Assembly: GCA_035506215.1 (NCBI GenBank)
Contig: DATJPW010000219.1
Span: 1 to 64,000 of the forward strand
Direction of reading: 5' to 3'
Source of the DNA: DATJPW01 sp035506215
Lineage (GTDB): Bacteria > Desulfobacterota > Desulfomonilia > Desulfomonilales > Desulfomonilaceae
DNA: 64,000 nt
The position numbers were made by a program, and so were the translations under genes. The notes below the pieces were generated by a model. It was not told where the DNA came from. It saw nothing but the letters and a program-made list of their open reading frames with translations, and searched no databases. Of this stretch, positions 16,141 to 25,987 are shown piece after piece (position 1 is the first letter of the stretch; each line of letters starts with the position of its first letter).

Positions 16141-17949
16141 ATGAGAATTAAAGGACTGCTGAAATACCTCCCTGTTTTGTCCATCGTGCTGGTGGCGGGA
16201 ATTCTCCTTGTCATCGTGGTGGTTTTTACGCTCAGAAACATCAACGCCCAGAATCAGCGAATGGAGGAATTCACTACTCGACAAGGAGTGGCGGTTATAA
16301 GGACTTTAGAAGCCGGGACCAGGACTGGATTCATGGAGGGGGATTGGGGGATAGAGCACCTGCAGATGCTCATCGAGCAGGCTGCAAAGGATCCGGACGT
16401 GGAATGGGTCGGCCTGATCAACAGCGATGGCGTGATAGTAGCCCACAGCGAACCCGCCCAGATCGGGTTACGACTTCTCATGGGCACTGAGGACATGAAT
16501 TTGGTCAAAACGGTCATACGTACCGGAGAACCTCTTTCACGCAAAAGAAGTCTTCCCGAGGACCGCACCATTCTGGAAATTTGGAAGCTTTTTACTCCGT
16601 TTCCCGATCAGATAGCTCAAGCTGAGACCACATCACGACAAACTCGCATCGGCCATGAGCTTTTGGATGTCTTTGATCGAGATCAGAAGCAGGTGTTGTT
16701 CCTCGGGCTGAAGATGGATCGTTTCAAACAAATCCGCCATCAAGACATAATGCTGGCAATATTTATCGGGGCTGTACTTTTTGTGATAGGCTCAGCCGGA
16801 GTTTACTTTATCTTCGTCATCCAAAATGCCTATTTGGTGCGAAGGACCCTGGATGAGATGCGCGCTTACACGCGAAACGTTGTCGAGAGTATGGCTAATG
16901 GACTTATCACGGTAGATAGGTCTCTCAGGGTAGCCACCTTTAATTCGACTGCACTTGAAATCCTCCGTAAGCCCAAGGACGAGGTCGAAGGATGTCCCAT
17001 AGCCCAAGTCTTGCCACTGGAAAGCGAAATTAAGCAGATACTCGTCGACCCCGAGCAGATTGTTGAAAAAGAAGTCAAGATCGTCACTGAAGCCAGCGGC
17101 AAAATATTCCTCGGACTTTCCGTGTCCCCTCTCAAGGAGCCGGATTCCCTCATCACTCGGGGAGCGGTGATTATCGTCCGAGATTTGACCATGATTCGAG
17201 AGTTGGAGCAAAAAGTTGCAGTCAGCGAAAAGTTCGCGGCTCTCGGAAGGCTGTCCGCGGGCATTGCACATGAGATACGGAATCCGCTGAATTCTATCCG
17301 CGGCTTCATCCAGTATTTCCAAAAGAAGATCCACTTGGATGAAGAAGATTACCGTTACACTGATATCATGCTGACCGAAGTAGACCGACTCAACAGAGTC
17401 ATCTCCAAGCTTCTGGCTTATTCCAAGCCAAGAGAGCCCCGTCTAAGCATTCGATCCGCAGAAGACGTGCTGGATCATTGCACACGGCTCGTTGAACGGG
17501 AAGCGATGGAAGCGGGAGTGCAACTGGTCAGAGAACCAGCCACCGGCGACGCGCCGTTGGTGTTAATGGATACTGACCAGATGACTCAGGTGTTTCTAAA
17601 TATCCTGCTCAACGCCATAGAGGCTACACCGGAAGGAGGCAAAGTCCTGGTCCGCTATCTGGCGGATGGCCAAAATCGCTTGCAGATAATCGTGGAGGAT
17701 ACCGGCGAAGGAATTCCCCGCGAAAATCTCGATAAGATATTCGATCCGTTCTTTTCCACCAAGAAGAAGGGAACAGGATTGGGATTGGCCATTGTCAAAA
17801 GTATAATCGAGGGCCACGGTGGTGAGATCGAAGTGGAGACTGAGCCCGCCAAGGGAACGCGCTTTATCGTCACTCTTAACGGGTATCAGGCTGAGGACGC
17901 GAGCGATCAACCGACAATAGACTTGCGCAGAACAGCAAGACTGCCCTAA
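16141..17949 (+). CDS. Membrane PAS sensor histidine kinase (ZraS/NtrB-like)
   Basis: Order: TM1 (about residues 9-31), a periplasmic sensing domain of about 170 aa, TM2 (about 203-227), a PAS domain (about 240-345), HisKA with the phospho-accepting His377 in AGIAHEIRNPL, and a HATPase domain with N box (NILLNAIEATPEGG), DTGEGIP and GTGLGLAIVKSI. The kinase phosphorylates its response regulator, most likely the sigma-54 activator encoded 195 nt downstream. The signal sensed is unknown. Confidence 0.92.
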   Translation: MRIKGLLKYLPVLSIVLVAGILLVIVVVFTLRNINAQNQRMEEFTTRQGVAVIRTLEAGTRTGFMEGDWGIEHLQMLIEQAAKDPDVEWVGLINSDGVIVAHSEPAQIGLRLLMGTEDMNLVKTVIRTGEPLSRKRSLPEDRTILEIWKLFTPFPDQIAQAETTSRQTRIGHELLDVFDRDQKQVLFLGLKMDRFKQIRHQDIMLAIFIGAVLFVIGSAGVYFIFVIQNAYLVRRTLDEMRAYTRNVVESMANGLITVDRSLRVATFNSTALEILRKPKDEVEGCPIAQVLPLESEIKQILVDPEQIVEKEVKIVTEASGKIFLGLSVSPLKEPDSLITRGAVIIVRDLTMIRELEQKVAVSEKFAALGRLSAGIAHEIRNPLNSIRGFIQYFQKKIHLDEEDYRYTDIMLTEVDRLNRVISKLLAYSKPREPRLSIRSAEDVLDHCTRLVEREAMEAGVQLVREPATGDAPLVLMDTDQMTQVFLNILLNAIEATPEGGKVLVRYLADGQNRLQIIVEDTGEGIPRENLDKIFDPFFSTKKKGTGLGLAIVKSIIEGHGGEIEVETEPAKGTRFIVTLNGYQAEDASDQPTIDLRRTARLP

Positions 17950-18068
17950 TGCAGCAATGTTCACTTGTTTTGGTTGGAAGCTTACAGGACCTATTTGCAA
18001 GGTAACAGCATCACGACACACGATTCTTGCCCGGTTGCCCGGTCGTTGAAACGTTGGAAATTTTGATG

Positions 18069-18082
18069 CGCTATCGATAGCG
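18069..18082. promoter_or_regulatory. 14-bp perfect palindrome between kinase and regulator
   Basis: CGCTATCGATAGCG is fully self-complementary and lies about 60 bp upstream of the response-regulator start codon. It is a candidate operator, possibly for autoregulation by the Fis-type HTH of the adjacent regulator (inference). Confidence 0.4.
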
Positions 18083-18143
18083 GTTAATCAAAAATCCTGT
18101 CCGATACAAACAGAGCCTTTACACAGAGGAAATAGGACCTTCC

Positions 18144-19559
18144 ATGACCCCTCGCAAAGCCAAAATTCTCGTTGTGGACGACGAGCTGTCCCAACGCAAA
18201 ATGTTACAGGCCAATCTCTCATTGGACGGTTATCAGGTGTTCGAAGCTGGTGACGGAAAGGAAGCTATCGCACGAGTTTCGGAAGAATTTTTTGATCTAA
18301 TTCTCATGGATAACCGCATGTCCCAAATAGATGGGATAGAAGCTCTGAGAGAAATAAAGAAGATCTCCCCCGGGATACCGGTCATAATTATCACTGCATA
18401 TGCTTCCGTGGAGACCGCGGTCCAGGCTCTCCAGGCCGGTGCGCACGATTATCTTACCAAGCCTTTGGATATGGAAGAACTCAGGTTCAAAGTCCTTCAA
18501 ACTCTGGAATTCTGGCGACTCAAGGAAGACAATATCCTTCAAAGACGACGGATTGAAAACCTGTTCGATGCTTCCGGCATCATTGGTCGCTCACACAAGA
18601 TGAAGGAAGTCCTCGAAAGAGTTGCCCAAGTAGCGCCGTCTGAGGCTACGGTGCTGATTTTGGGAGAATCCGGGACAGGCAAGGAACTGATCGCCAATGC
18701 CCTCCATCAAGGGTCGGGTCGTGCGGACAAGCGTTTCATCAAAGTCAATTGCGCGGCCTTACCGGAAACACTCCTGGAGGCCGAACTCTTCGGGCACGAG
18801 AAAGGGGCATTCACCGGTGCTGACAGGCGAAGGCCGGGCCGGTTTGAACTGGCCGACGGTGGGTCTATTTTCCTGGATGAAATTGCAGAAATGACCCTCG
18901 CCACACAGACGAAATTACTCAGGGTACTCCAGGAAAGAGAATTTGAGCCACTAGGCTCAACTCGTACCGTGAAAATCGATATCAGAATCATTACTGCCAC
19001 GAATAGGGTGCTGGTCGACGAAGTGAAAAGCGGCCGGTTTCGTGAAGATCTGTTTTATCGGCTGAACGTGGTGCCTATAGACCTTCCTCCGCTGAGGGAA
19101 CGCAAAGAAGACATCCCTCTGCTTATCGAGCACTTTCTCGGAATATACAACGAAAAGAACGGCCGCGCCGTTCAAGGATTCCACCCTCGGGCCCTCGATG
19201 CGCTGATGCGGTACTCATGGCCGGGTAACATACGAGAGCTTGAAAATGTGGTGGAGCGGTGCGTCATCCTGACGCGAGACGATTATGTTCCCTTTTCCGA
19301 ACTTCCGGAGCCCATTCTCGAGGTTACCGGCGATTCTTACACCAAGGAATTCAGGGAAGGTCTGCGTCCGGGCGTCACACTAAAAGAGATGGAGCGAGAA
19401 CTGATCCTCATAACCCTTGAAGACAATGATGGAAACCGAACGCGTACCGCCCGCGTCCTTGGCATTACGCGACGGACGCTACAACACAAACTCAAGGAGT
19501 ACGGAATAGATCAACAGCCCGTCGACTCAGCGGCCGAAACTTGGGCCCCGGGCATCTAA
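18144..19559 (+). CDS. Sigma-54-dependent response regulator (NtrC/ZraR type)
   Basis: Receiver (residues 1-125) with acidic pair D12-D13, phospho-acceptor Asp56 in LILMDNRMS and Lys106 in YLTKP. The AAA+ domain has Walker A GESGTGKE, the sigma-54 contact loop GAFTGA and Walker B GGSIFLDEIAEM. A C-terminal Fis-type HTH (TRTARVLGITRRTLQHKLKEYGI) completes it. It activates RNA polymerase with sigma-54 once phosphorylated by the upstream kinase. A sigma-54 promoter is present elsewhere in the window (38246); whether this regulator acts there is unknown. Confidence 0.95.
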   Translation: MTPRKAKILVVDDELSQRKMLQANLSLDGYQVFEAGDGKEAIARVSEEFFDLILMDNRMSQIDGIEALREIKKISPGIPVIIITAYASVETAVQALQAGAHDYLTKPLDMEELRFKVLQTLEFWRLKEDNILQRRRIENLFDASGIIGRSHKMKEVLERVAQVAPSEATVLILGESGTGKELIANALHQGSGRADKRFIKVNCAALPETLLEAELFGHEKGAFTGADRRRPGRFELADGGSIFLDEIAEMTLATQTKLLRVLQEREFEPLGSTRTVKIDIRIITATNRVLVDEVKSGRFREDLFYRLNVVPIDLPPLRERKEDIPLLIEHFLGIYNEKNGRAVQGFHPRALDALMRYSWPGNIRELENVVERCVILTRDDYVPFSELPEPILEVTGDSYTKEFREGLRPGVTLKEMERELILITLEDNDGNRTRTARVLGITRRTLQHKLKEYGIDQQPVDSAAETWAPGI

Positions 19560-19713
19560 TTAAAAAGAGGCTTGTTTGCAGAATGATGATGGAAGCAGCT
19601 TTGGGGAATTGCTGGTGCCGATAATTATTATGGGCTAGTGTTTGGAACCGCCGGCCGGATAGATGCTTATATTACTCATAGAATTTTACTTAGGCCTCAA
19701 TGGTAATCTTACG

Positions 19714-19944
19714 ATGGCGCATTTGTATATGGTAAAAACTGAGCGACAGGCGACCGCACTCAAGAGACGTGATCGATTCCTGCGCGAACATCCCGAACTC
19801 CGGGAATTTCAGAGAAAGATTGACGCAAGACTCAATGGCGCCGGGTCCGATCATAATCGGCTCGTACTTATACATGAGCTGATGATGGATTCCCTGGGGA
19901 ACCTGAGTAGGGAATTGCGGTCAGTGGTAGCGGTCCAGCGCTGA
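19714..19944 (+). CDS. Small hypothetical protein
   Basis: Charged, helical 76-aa protein (MAHLYMVKTERQATALKRRD...). No family is assigned. An earlier in-frame ATG at 19663 would add 17 hydrophobic residues. No strong ribosome-binding site is seen for either start. It follows the response regulator and is convergent with dxs. Confidence 0.45.
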   Translation: MAHLYMVKTERQATALKRRDRFLREHPELREFQRKIDARLNGAGSDHNRLVLIHELMMDSLGNLSRELRSVVAVQR

Positions 19945-20039
19945 ATTCGGTTTAATGGGGAGCGGAATATCATCAGGGAAATGGTTTGCGGGTCAATCAG
20001 TGAGATCCCTATCAGACCGTAGAGGTACCTTCAGACCGA

Positions 20040-21992
20040 TCAGTTTCTCACACCCCTGAGGAATGAAACACTCAGCGTCCTGGAAACGGGGCGCCGCTCC
20101 AACATCGCCCGCGCACTGTTGGCGATCCCTTCCGGGAACAATCCAAGTTCCTCAAGAAGTTCTGATCTGGTCCCATGTTCTACGAAGGTATCCGGAATGC
20201 CCAAACGAGTGGTAAGGACTTCTTCCAAGCCTTCTTCTGAAAAAAGCTCCAATATACTGCTGCCGAAACCGCCTGCCAGCATACCCTCCTCTACGGTAAG
20301 CACCCTTCCGGCGGCAGTGGCCTTTTCAATAATGAGGTCGCGGTCCAAGGGTTTGACAAACCGGGCATCCAACACGCCCACGGCGATTCCTTCTTGCGCA
20401 AGGATGTGAGCTGCGTCAAGAGAGGGGCCGACCATGGAACCGACTGCAAGTATCAGCAGATCGTTTCCCTCGGCCAACATTCGCGCCTTTCCTATCGGCA
20501 GGATCGCCGGATTCCTCTTCATGAGAACGCCGCGGCCGTGGTCCCTGGGATAACGGATCGCACAAGGACCGTCAAGCGCCAGTGCGGTTGCCAGCATGTC
20601 GGCCAGTTCGTCTTCATCGGAGGGGGCCATAACGGTGAGATTAGGGATAGACCTCGAAAAGGCTATATCGAAAGCCCCGTGATGTGTGGGACCATCTTCT
20701 CCCACCAGGCCTGCTCGGTCCATCGCGAATACTACGGGAAACTTCTGCATGCACACGTCGTGGATGAGATGATCATATCCTCTCTGAACAAACGTTGAAT
20801 AGATGGCCACAACCGGTCTGTAGCCTTCTCGGGCCAGGCCTGCGGCAAATACTATTCCGTGCTGCTCGGCTATCCCTACGTCGAAAAAACGGCCTGGAAA
20901 CAGGCGAGCGAATTCGGCCAGGCCGGTGCCACATTCCATAGCTGCCGTCACTGCCACCACCTTAGAATCCTGCTGTGCCAGCTTCACCATAGTGTTGCCG
21001 AAAACACTGGTGTACGTGGGCGCCCCTTCCGGCTCATCGATTTGACCGGTGCCTTTGTTAAATGGACCAACCCCGTGAAAGCGGGCGGGGTCTTGCTCAG
21101 CGACGCAATACCCTTTTCCCTTGCAGGTCAACGTGTGAATCAGCACTGGCTGCCTAAATCGCTTCACATTATTTAGTGTTTCTATGAGATGCTTGAGCTG
21201 GTGGCCGTCGATCGGGCCAACGTAAGTAAAACCCAAATCCTCAAATAGTCGTCCCGGTGTTATGAAGCCCTTCAGGGCATCTTCGAATTGCTTCGCCATC
21301 CCGTACATGGACCTTCCCATGCTTCCAGGCAGGTTCCGCAACAGGCTCTTCACTTCTTCACGGAACCGCGTGACAAGCTGCCCGGTCATGATTCGGTTCA
21401 GGTACGCCGCCATGGCCCCCACATTGTGGGAGATAGACATTTCGTTGTCATTGAGGATTATTATCAGGTCTTTTTCTGCTGCGCCTGTTTGATTGAGACC
21501 TTCATATGAGACGCCACAAGTCAAAGATCCGTCACCCACGACCGCTATGACTTTGTGGTCAGATCCATCAAAACATCTTGCTTGGGCAAGACCGGCTGCC
21601 ACACTGATGGCATTTCCGGAATGCCCCATGTCGAAGACGTCGTACGGGCTCTCTTCTCTTTTGGGAAAACCGGATATACCGCCTCTGCTCCGCAAGGTGT
21701 GAAATAGCTCTCGTCTGTCGGTCAGTATCTTGTACGCATAAGCCTGATGGCCTACGTCAAAAACTATGCGGTCCTTCGGAGGGGAGAAAACTTTCAGCAG
21801 TGCAATCGTAAGCTCGACAACCCCGAGGCTTGAGGCCAAATGGCCTCCTTTCACGGAGACAGTATCAATGATCAGCTCGCGGACCTCTCCAGCCAACTGC
21901 CTCAAATCTTCGACAGATAGCTGTTTTATGTCTTCGGGTAATTGAAGGGTCTCAAGAATCGAGTTCAAATTCTGTCCGTTCAATTCATTCAT
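20040..21992 (-). CDS. dxs: 1-deoxy-D-xylulose-5-phosphate synthase
   Basis: First enzyme of the MEP isoprenoid pathway, condensing pyruvate and glyceraldehyde-3-phosphate with thiamine diphosphate. Motifs include the N-terminal GGHLASSLGVVELT, the ThDP motif (GDGSLTCGVSYEGLNQTG...NDNEMSIS), FEDLGFTYVGPIDGH and the transketolase pyrimidine domain DRAGLVGEDGPTHHG. It is the last gene of an xseB-ispA-dxs operon, 14 nt after ispA. The length of 650 aa is slightly above average. Confidence 0.96.
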   Translation of the reverse strand: MNELNGQNLNSILETLQLPEDIKQLSVEDLRQLAGEVRELIIDTVSVKGGHLASSLGVVELTIALLKVFSPPKDRIVFDVGHQAYAYKILTDRRELFHTLRSRGGISGFPKREESPYDVFDMGHSGNAISVAAGLAQARCFDGSDHKVIAVVGDGSLTCGVSYEGLNQTGAAEKDLIIILNDNEMSISHNVGAMAAYLNRIMTGQLVTRFREEVKSLLRNLPGSMGRSMYGMAKQFEDALKGFITPGRLFEDLGFTYVGPIDGHQLKHLIETLNNVKRFRQPVLIHTLTCKGKGYCVAEQDPARFHGVGPFNKGTGQIDEPEGAPTYTSVFGNTMVKLAQQDSKVVAVTAAMECGTGLAEFARLFPGRFFDVGIAEQHGIVFAAGLAREGYRPVVAIYSTFVQRGYDHLIHDVCMQKFPVVFAMDRAGLVGEDGPTHHGAFDIAFSRSIPNLTVMAPSDEDELADMLATALALDGPCAIRYPRDHGRGVLMKRNPAILPIGKARMLAEGNDLLILAVGSMVGPSLDAAHILAQEGIAVGVLDARFVKPLDRDLIIEKATAAGRVLTVEEGMLAGGFGSSILELFSEEGLEEVLTTRLGIPDTFVEHGTRSELLEELGLFPEGIANSARAMLERRPVSRTLSVSFLRGVRN

Positions 21993-22006
21993 TCGCTTTC
22001 TAAGGA

Positions 22007-22897
22007 TCAGCTTGTGCGTTCGCCTATATATTTTCCGATGAGAGCAAGCGGCTCGGCTCTGTCGCCAAGAGGCTCGATTACGCCCAAGGCTGAGTCGAGA
22101 AGTCTGTCCATCATCTCTTCGGTCTTTTCTTTCCCCAAAAGAGTAGGATACGTCGGTTTACCACGAAGTTGGTCTTTTTTTACCGCCTTCCCCAATTTTT
22201 TCGGATCTCCTTCCAGGTCCAGCAGATCATCCCTGATCTGAAACACCATCCCCAGAAGCTCGCCATAACGACCCAAAATTTCAATCTGTCTGGAATCTCC
22301 GCCCGCCAGCACTGCCCCGCTGGTCAGTGAGACTCGAATCAGGGCCGCTGTCTTTGTCCTGACTATGAAATCCACAGTCGGTTCATCTACTTGTTTTCCC
22401 TCATTCAAAATATCCATTGCCTGGCCGGCAACCAATTTCCTTGGCCCTGCGGCCATAGACAAGTCTCGAATCACGGTCAGCAGCCTCTCCGGCCTGTACA
22501 GTCGGACAGCCCAAGGAGAGCTGAGGATTTCAAAAGCAAACGTTAACAGCGCATCCCCGGCCAGGATCGCAATGGCTTCCCCGAAGACCTTATGGACAGT
22601 GGGCTTCCCTCGCCTCAGGTCATCATCATCCATGGCAGGCAGGTCATCATGGATTAGGGAATACGTGTGAATGCATTCAAGCGCCGCGGCGAAAGGCAAG
22701 ATGTCTTCCGCGTTACCTCCCACGACCTCCGCCGAAGTCATGGCCAGTATCGGCCGTATTCTCTTTCCACCGGCGAAGACACTGTAGCGCATGGCCTTAT
22801 GCAAAGGAGCGATCTCATTATCTTCTTTGGGGAGTAGCTCGTCAAGGGTCTTGTCGACCGTCCGACGACTCCGGGCCAAGTATCCTTCCAGATCCAT
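22007..22897 (-). CDS. ispA: Polyprenyl (farnesyl/geranylgeranyl) diphosphate synthase
   Basis: Short-chain trans-prenyltransferase that builds FPP or GGPP from IPP and DMAPP. The first Asp-rich motif is in LIHDDLPAMDDDDLRRG (about residues 82-98) and the second in FQIRDDLLD. KRIRPIL and GQAMDIL are also typical. At 296 aa it has the IspA length. It sits between xseB and dxs, the usual arrangement in proteobacteria. Confidence 0.93.
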   Translation of the reverse strand: MDLEGYLARSRRTVDKTLDELLPKEDNEIAPLHKAMRYSVFAGGKRIRPILAMTSAEVVGGNAEDILPFAAALECIHTYSLIHDDLPAMDDDDLRRGKPTVHKVFGEAIAILAGDALLTFAFEILSSPWAVRLYRPERLLTVIRDLSMAAGPRKLVAGQAMDILNEGKQVDEPTVDFIVRTKTAALIRVSLTSGAVLAGGDSRQIEILGRYGELLGMVFQIRDDLLDLEGDPKKLGKAVKKDQLRGKPTYPTLLGKEKTEEMMDRLLDSALGVIEPLGDRAEPLALIGKYIGERTS

Positions 22898-22906
22898 AAT
22901 CAGACC

Positions 22907-23149
22907 CTATTCCTCTTCCCGGCCGAACGGCGCCCTGTCCATGCCCGCCAGCAGTTCTTCCACGCGGCCTTCCGAACGGTTAAGTATCTCGAGCAGATGT
23001 TTTGACAGACCAATACCCTCTTCGAACAATTTCAGACTCTCATCAAGCCCGAGTCCGCCATGTTCCATTTTTTCTACTATGGACCGCAATTTCTCAAGCT
23101 GCTCATCGAAATTCGAGGCCCCCCTGTCAATTTCTTTGGCTTTTTTCAT
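22907..23149 (-). CDS. xseB: Exodeoxyribonuclease VII small subunit
   Basis: Two-helix protein with the family pattern FDEQLEKLRSIVEKMEHGGL and LDESLKLFEEGIGLSK. It partners with XseA in degrading single-stranded DNA. The ATG at 23149 is preferred because GAGG lies eight bases upstream; an earlier in-frame ATG at 23173 would add eight residues. The large subunit xseA is not next to it, although it often is in other genomes. Confidence 0.9.
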   Translation of the reverse strand: MKKAKEIDRGASNFDEQLEKLRSIVEKMEHGGLGLDESLKLFEEGIGLSKHLLEILNRSEGRVEELLAGMDRAPFGREEE

Positions 23150-23238
23150 GGAAGCTACCCTCAAACGCTTCATTGTGGACGAGAGCCCACCCGCCTTTTG
23201 GGGCGCGGACTCGCCTTGCGATTTGGAGCCTGAATTCT

Positions 23239-23763
23239 CTACGGAACAAGTTCGCTCAGTTCCCTCTTCGCCGCGGCGAATCCGGGATCCACGCTCTTCG
23301 CCCTTTCAAAACAGGACCTAGCCTGGTCCGTACGCATGAAGAACCTCTTCTGGATATAGCCCTCAAGATAATAACCTTCAGCTAATCTCTGTGGAATAGT
23401 CTCCGGAAGCCGCTCTCTCAGCTTGTTGGCAGACTGAATGTCTTGAAGGGCGGTCTTTACGTAATGCGCTGAAAAATTCTGGTGGAGCCTACCCTTAATC
23501 TTGGTTTCTGCCAGTGTGAACAGCACATCGGCATAGACGGCTGTCTGTGGCGGTCGGTTTGTTTCTAATATGTCCCTGGCCTCTTCCAAGAGATCGAGGG
23601 CCTCCAGATACTGCCCTTTCTGGACAAGTTCTTGACCCGTCTTGAGCAGCCTCTCGCTCGTTACCGGGATGGTATCGTCGGCGTAGATTACCATCGGCAG
23701 CAGGACAATAGCCGCGACAAAGATCTGCCGGTAGATGTTGGATTCTCGGGAGAGCCTTATCAT
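23239..23763 (-). CDS. Exported TPR-type hypothetical protein
   Basis: N-terminal signal sequence (hydrophobic residues about 13-28, cleavage near YADD), then helical TPR-like repeats (LKTGQELVQKGQYLEALDLLEEA and DQARSCFERAKSVDPGFAAAK). Probably periplasmic. Function unknown. It lies between the OmpA-type gene and xseB on the same strand and may be co-transcribed with either. Confidence 0.65.
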   Translation of the reverse strand: MIRLSRESNIYRQIFVAAIVLLPMVIYADDTIPVTSERLLKTGQELVQKGQYLEALDLLEEARDILETNRPPQTAVYADVLFTLAETKIKGRLHQNFSAHYVKTALQDIQSANKLRERLPETIPQRLAEGYYLEGYIQKRFFMRTDQARSCFERAKSVDPGFAAAKRELSELVP

Positions 23764-23960
23764 CTTTCGGAAACACTAAAGTTATTCGTGTTCATAATAA
23801 AACAGGCCGGAACAATTGTGAAGACTCTCTGTGGCATGCGCGTGAAACGATTACACGGCTCGCTGCGGTCTCTCGGTTTGTTCTCCTCGTACAGAAAGCG
23901 ACGCAGTCAACCGAGCAGGGTCAATTCTTCCGAAGCGATGCGTCGGTAGCCAACCGTAAC

Positions 23961-25028
23961 TTAATAAGAAATTTCGAATTCTACCCTGCGCGCCCCGGAC
24001 TGCACAGGTGCAACAGAGCTTTGTGGCGACATCTGTGTTGGTCCATGTGCAAGAATCCCGATTTGCGATGAAGGAATGTGATGGGTACCGATCAAATACT
24101 GGGCCACAGCTTCAGCTCGCTTGCGGGAAAGTTTGAGATTAAATTCCGGGTTGCCCTTCGGATCGGAAAACCCGTGAAGCACTACTCGGGCCGATGGGTT
24201 TCGCAGCAAGATTTGCGCGACTGCATTAAGATTTTGCAGGTTCGTCGCGTCGACGACCGGGTCTCTTGATCTTACTGAAAAACCTTTCGAATCAAATACC
24301 ACCGGACCGACTGCCTGCCCAGTCTGACTCGATCCCTGCTGGGTCGGACCAGCGCAGGGCATAACCAGATTCTTCTTCATCCACGCATGCCACATCGCTG
24401 ATGACTTGACATCCTCCAGTCGATTGTAAGTACCTCGACCTCTCTCCGCAATGGCTCTGAGGAAAAAATTTCCTTCCGGAGCGTTCCCTATCTGAAAAGT
24501 GTGAATCTCCAGATCGGGATTGTTCCGGCACATCTGCTCGGCCACCTTTACCGGTTCCGCGTTGCAGGATTCAATTCCACCGCCAATCAAGAGAATGACG
24601 CTCTTTCCCTCAACTGAAGCCACCTCGTCACCCGAGGCTCTGAGTCCGGCCGAAAGGGAGCTGACTCCATAAGAGACGGTCTTGGGAAACGCATTCAAAA
24701 ATCGTTCCGGGTCCCAGGGCTGAATGGCGAGTATGCTCTCCGTGTTTTCGCAGCCTAGTCCAACTTTGAGGCCGTAATGTCGCACCCCCACATTAAAAAA
24801 TCCGTCGGCCGTCAGCGGCATGGCCTGCACGAAAAGATCCATCTGTTGTAGAAAAAATTCCCATCGAGACTTCTCTTTCATGAAACCCGAGGCATCGAAG
24901 AGCACAAGAATGTTGGGAATCCTTTTGCAATCATCCGCGGCGGCCATACCCGAGAAAGATGATATGAGCACCACAGCCAAGCACGCAGTCAATAGTTGGT
25001 TAAGCCGACCCCTCGAACAGGGTAGCAT
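23961..25028 (-). CDS. vWA-like / OmpA-domain envelope protein
   Basis: Signal peptide (residues about 10-31), then a von Willebrand A-like domain beginning NILVLFDASGFM (a degenerate MIDAS, D-x-S-x-F rather than D-x-S-x-S) and continuing through VILLIGGGIESC. A C-terminal OmpA-type peptidoglycan-binding domain contains FSDPKGNPEFNLKLSRKRAEAV. It is expected in the periplasm, bound to the cell wall. The vWA part probably mediates protein contact; the substrate is unknown. Confidence 0.8.
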   Translation of the reverse strand: MLPCSRGRLNQLLTACLAVVLISSFSGMAAADDCKRIPNILVLFDASGFMKEKSRWEFFLQQMDLFVQAMPLTADGFFNVGVRHYGLKVGLGCENTESILAIQPWDPERFLNAFPKTVSYGVSSLSAGLRASGDEVASVEGKSVILLIGGGIESCNAEPVKVAEQMCRNNPDLEIHTFQIGNAPEGNFFLRAIAERGRGTYNRLEDVKSSAMWHAWMKKNLVMPCAGPTQQGSSQTGQAVGPVVFDSKGFSVRSRDPVVDATNLQNLNAVAQILLRNPSARVVLHGFSDPKGNPEFNLKLSRKRAEAVAQYLIGTHHIPSSQIGILAHGPTQMSPQSSVAPVQSGARRVEFEISY

Positions 25029-25407
25029 AACGGACCTCCATCAATTAGACCACCGCCCAGCACAAAGAGCTGGACGGTTCGCCAGGAATTAGCAGAGCAT
25101 AGGAATATTGTCAAGAATTATAATATAATATCTCTTTATTGACGGACTGCCTGAGTCGGACTTAGAGACACCTCGTTCGTTGAAAAAGAATCCGAGAATC
25201 CCCTGATATCGCGTTTATAAAAGGGGGAATAAGGGGATTTTGGTGCTATAGTGAAAGTATCTGTTCACTTTCGCGGGGATTATTGGCCTCTGGCATAGCG
25301 AGGGATGAAATCCCGGGTTGCCGGTGAAACTTGCTTGAGCCGGGCGAGCCACTCAGTCCATATTCCATTTTCTAAAGGCCGCTGAGCCGGCACTGATCAC
25401 TGATCGA
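25029..25407. other. Intergenic region with repeat-like inverted sequence
   Basis: About 380 bp between divergent genes with no gene seen. A minus-strand TTGACA (plus 25108-25113 region) could serve the vWA/OmpA gene, with a poor -10. The inverted repeat at 25197-25239 is listed separately. Confidence 0.3.
25197..25239. repeat. AATCCCC/GGGGATT inverted repeat element
   Basis: AATCCCCT (25197-25204) and AGGGGATT (25232-25239) are perfect inverted arms flanking an AT-rich centre with a further GGGGG run. A similar element with AAAATCC/GGATTTT arms lies after smc (57461-57506). Dispersed short palindromic repeats of this composition are common between genes in many bacteria. Confidence 0.4.
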
Positions 25408-25941
25408 ATGGCCCAGGCTGTGATATCTCAAGCGAACACAAATCATGATAATTCACCGGATCACGGTTTTCAGACTGAGCGACAGACCTTTTCAAGGCGA
25501 GGTAGGGTCGAACATTTGTGGATACTTGCCTTAGCGCTCACAGCGATCATTGGCGCCTTGGCATTGGACATTTCTCCGGAAGGCAAGCTTCTTTACACTT
25601 CAGACTATTGCGATTTTCGGATCCAATTGCCCGAGATTTGCATGAGTCGACGGATCTTTGGGATTTCATGCCCCGGATGCGGGCTCACCCACAGCTTCGT
25701 GGCGATGGTCCATGGTGACATGGCTTCCGCCATCCAGGCCAATCCCATGGGGCCGATACTCTTTGCTTTGTGTTGGCTTCAAATTCCGTATCGCATTCTT
25801 CTGTACTTGGGATATAGATTGTCGGCGCTGAGTGACACCAACATGAGCAAATGTTCTGACCTCATAATCTGGCTGCTACTGGGAGGCTTTATCTTCACCT
25901 GGCTGTTCAGATTCGTTCTGGAAACCATACCGGCCCTCTAA
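25408..25941 (+). CDS. DUF2752-family membrane protein
   Basis: Carries the family signature CPGCGLTHSF (about residues 89-98) in an otherwise hydrophobic protein with about three membrane helices (residues 37-55, 105-130, 150-173). Function of the family is unknown; the two conserved cysteines may be redox-active or bind metal. No clear ribosome-binding site precedes the ATG. The next gene follows after 46 nt on the same strand. Confidence 0.75.
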   Translation: MAQAVISQANTNHDNSPDHGFQTERQTFSRRGRVEHLWILALALTAIIGALALDISPEGKLLYTSDYCDFRIQLPEICMSRRIFGISCPGCGLTHSFVAMVHGDMASAIQANPMGPILFALCWLQIPYRILLYLGYRLSALSDTNMSKCSDLIIWLLLGGFIFTWLFRFVLETIPAL

Positions 25942-25987
25942 TATAAGCCAGATACGAACGCTTAAGGGTCCGGATGCCGGAGACTCA

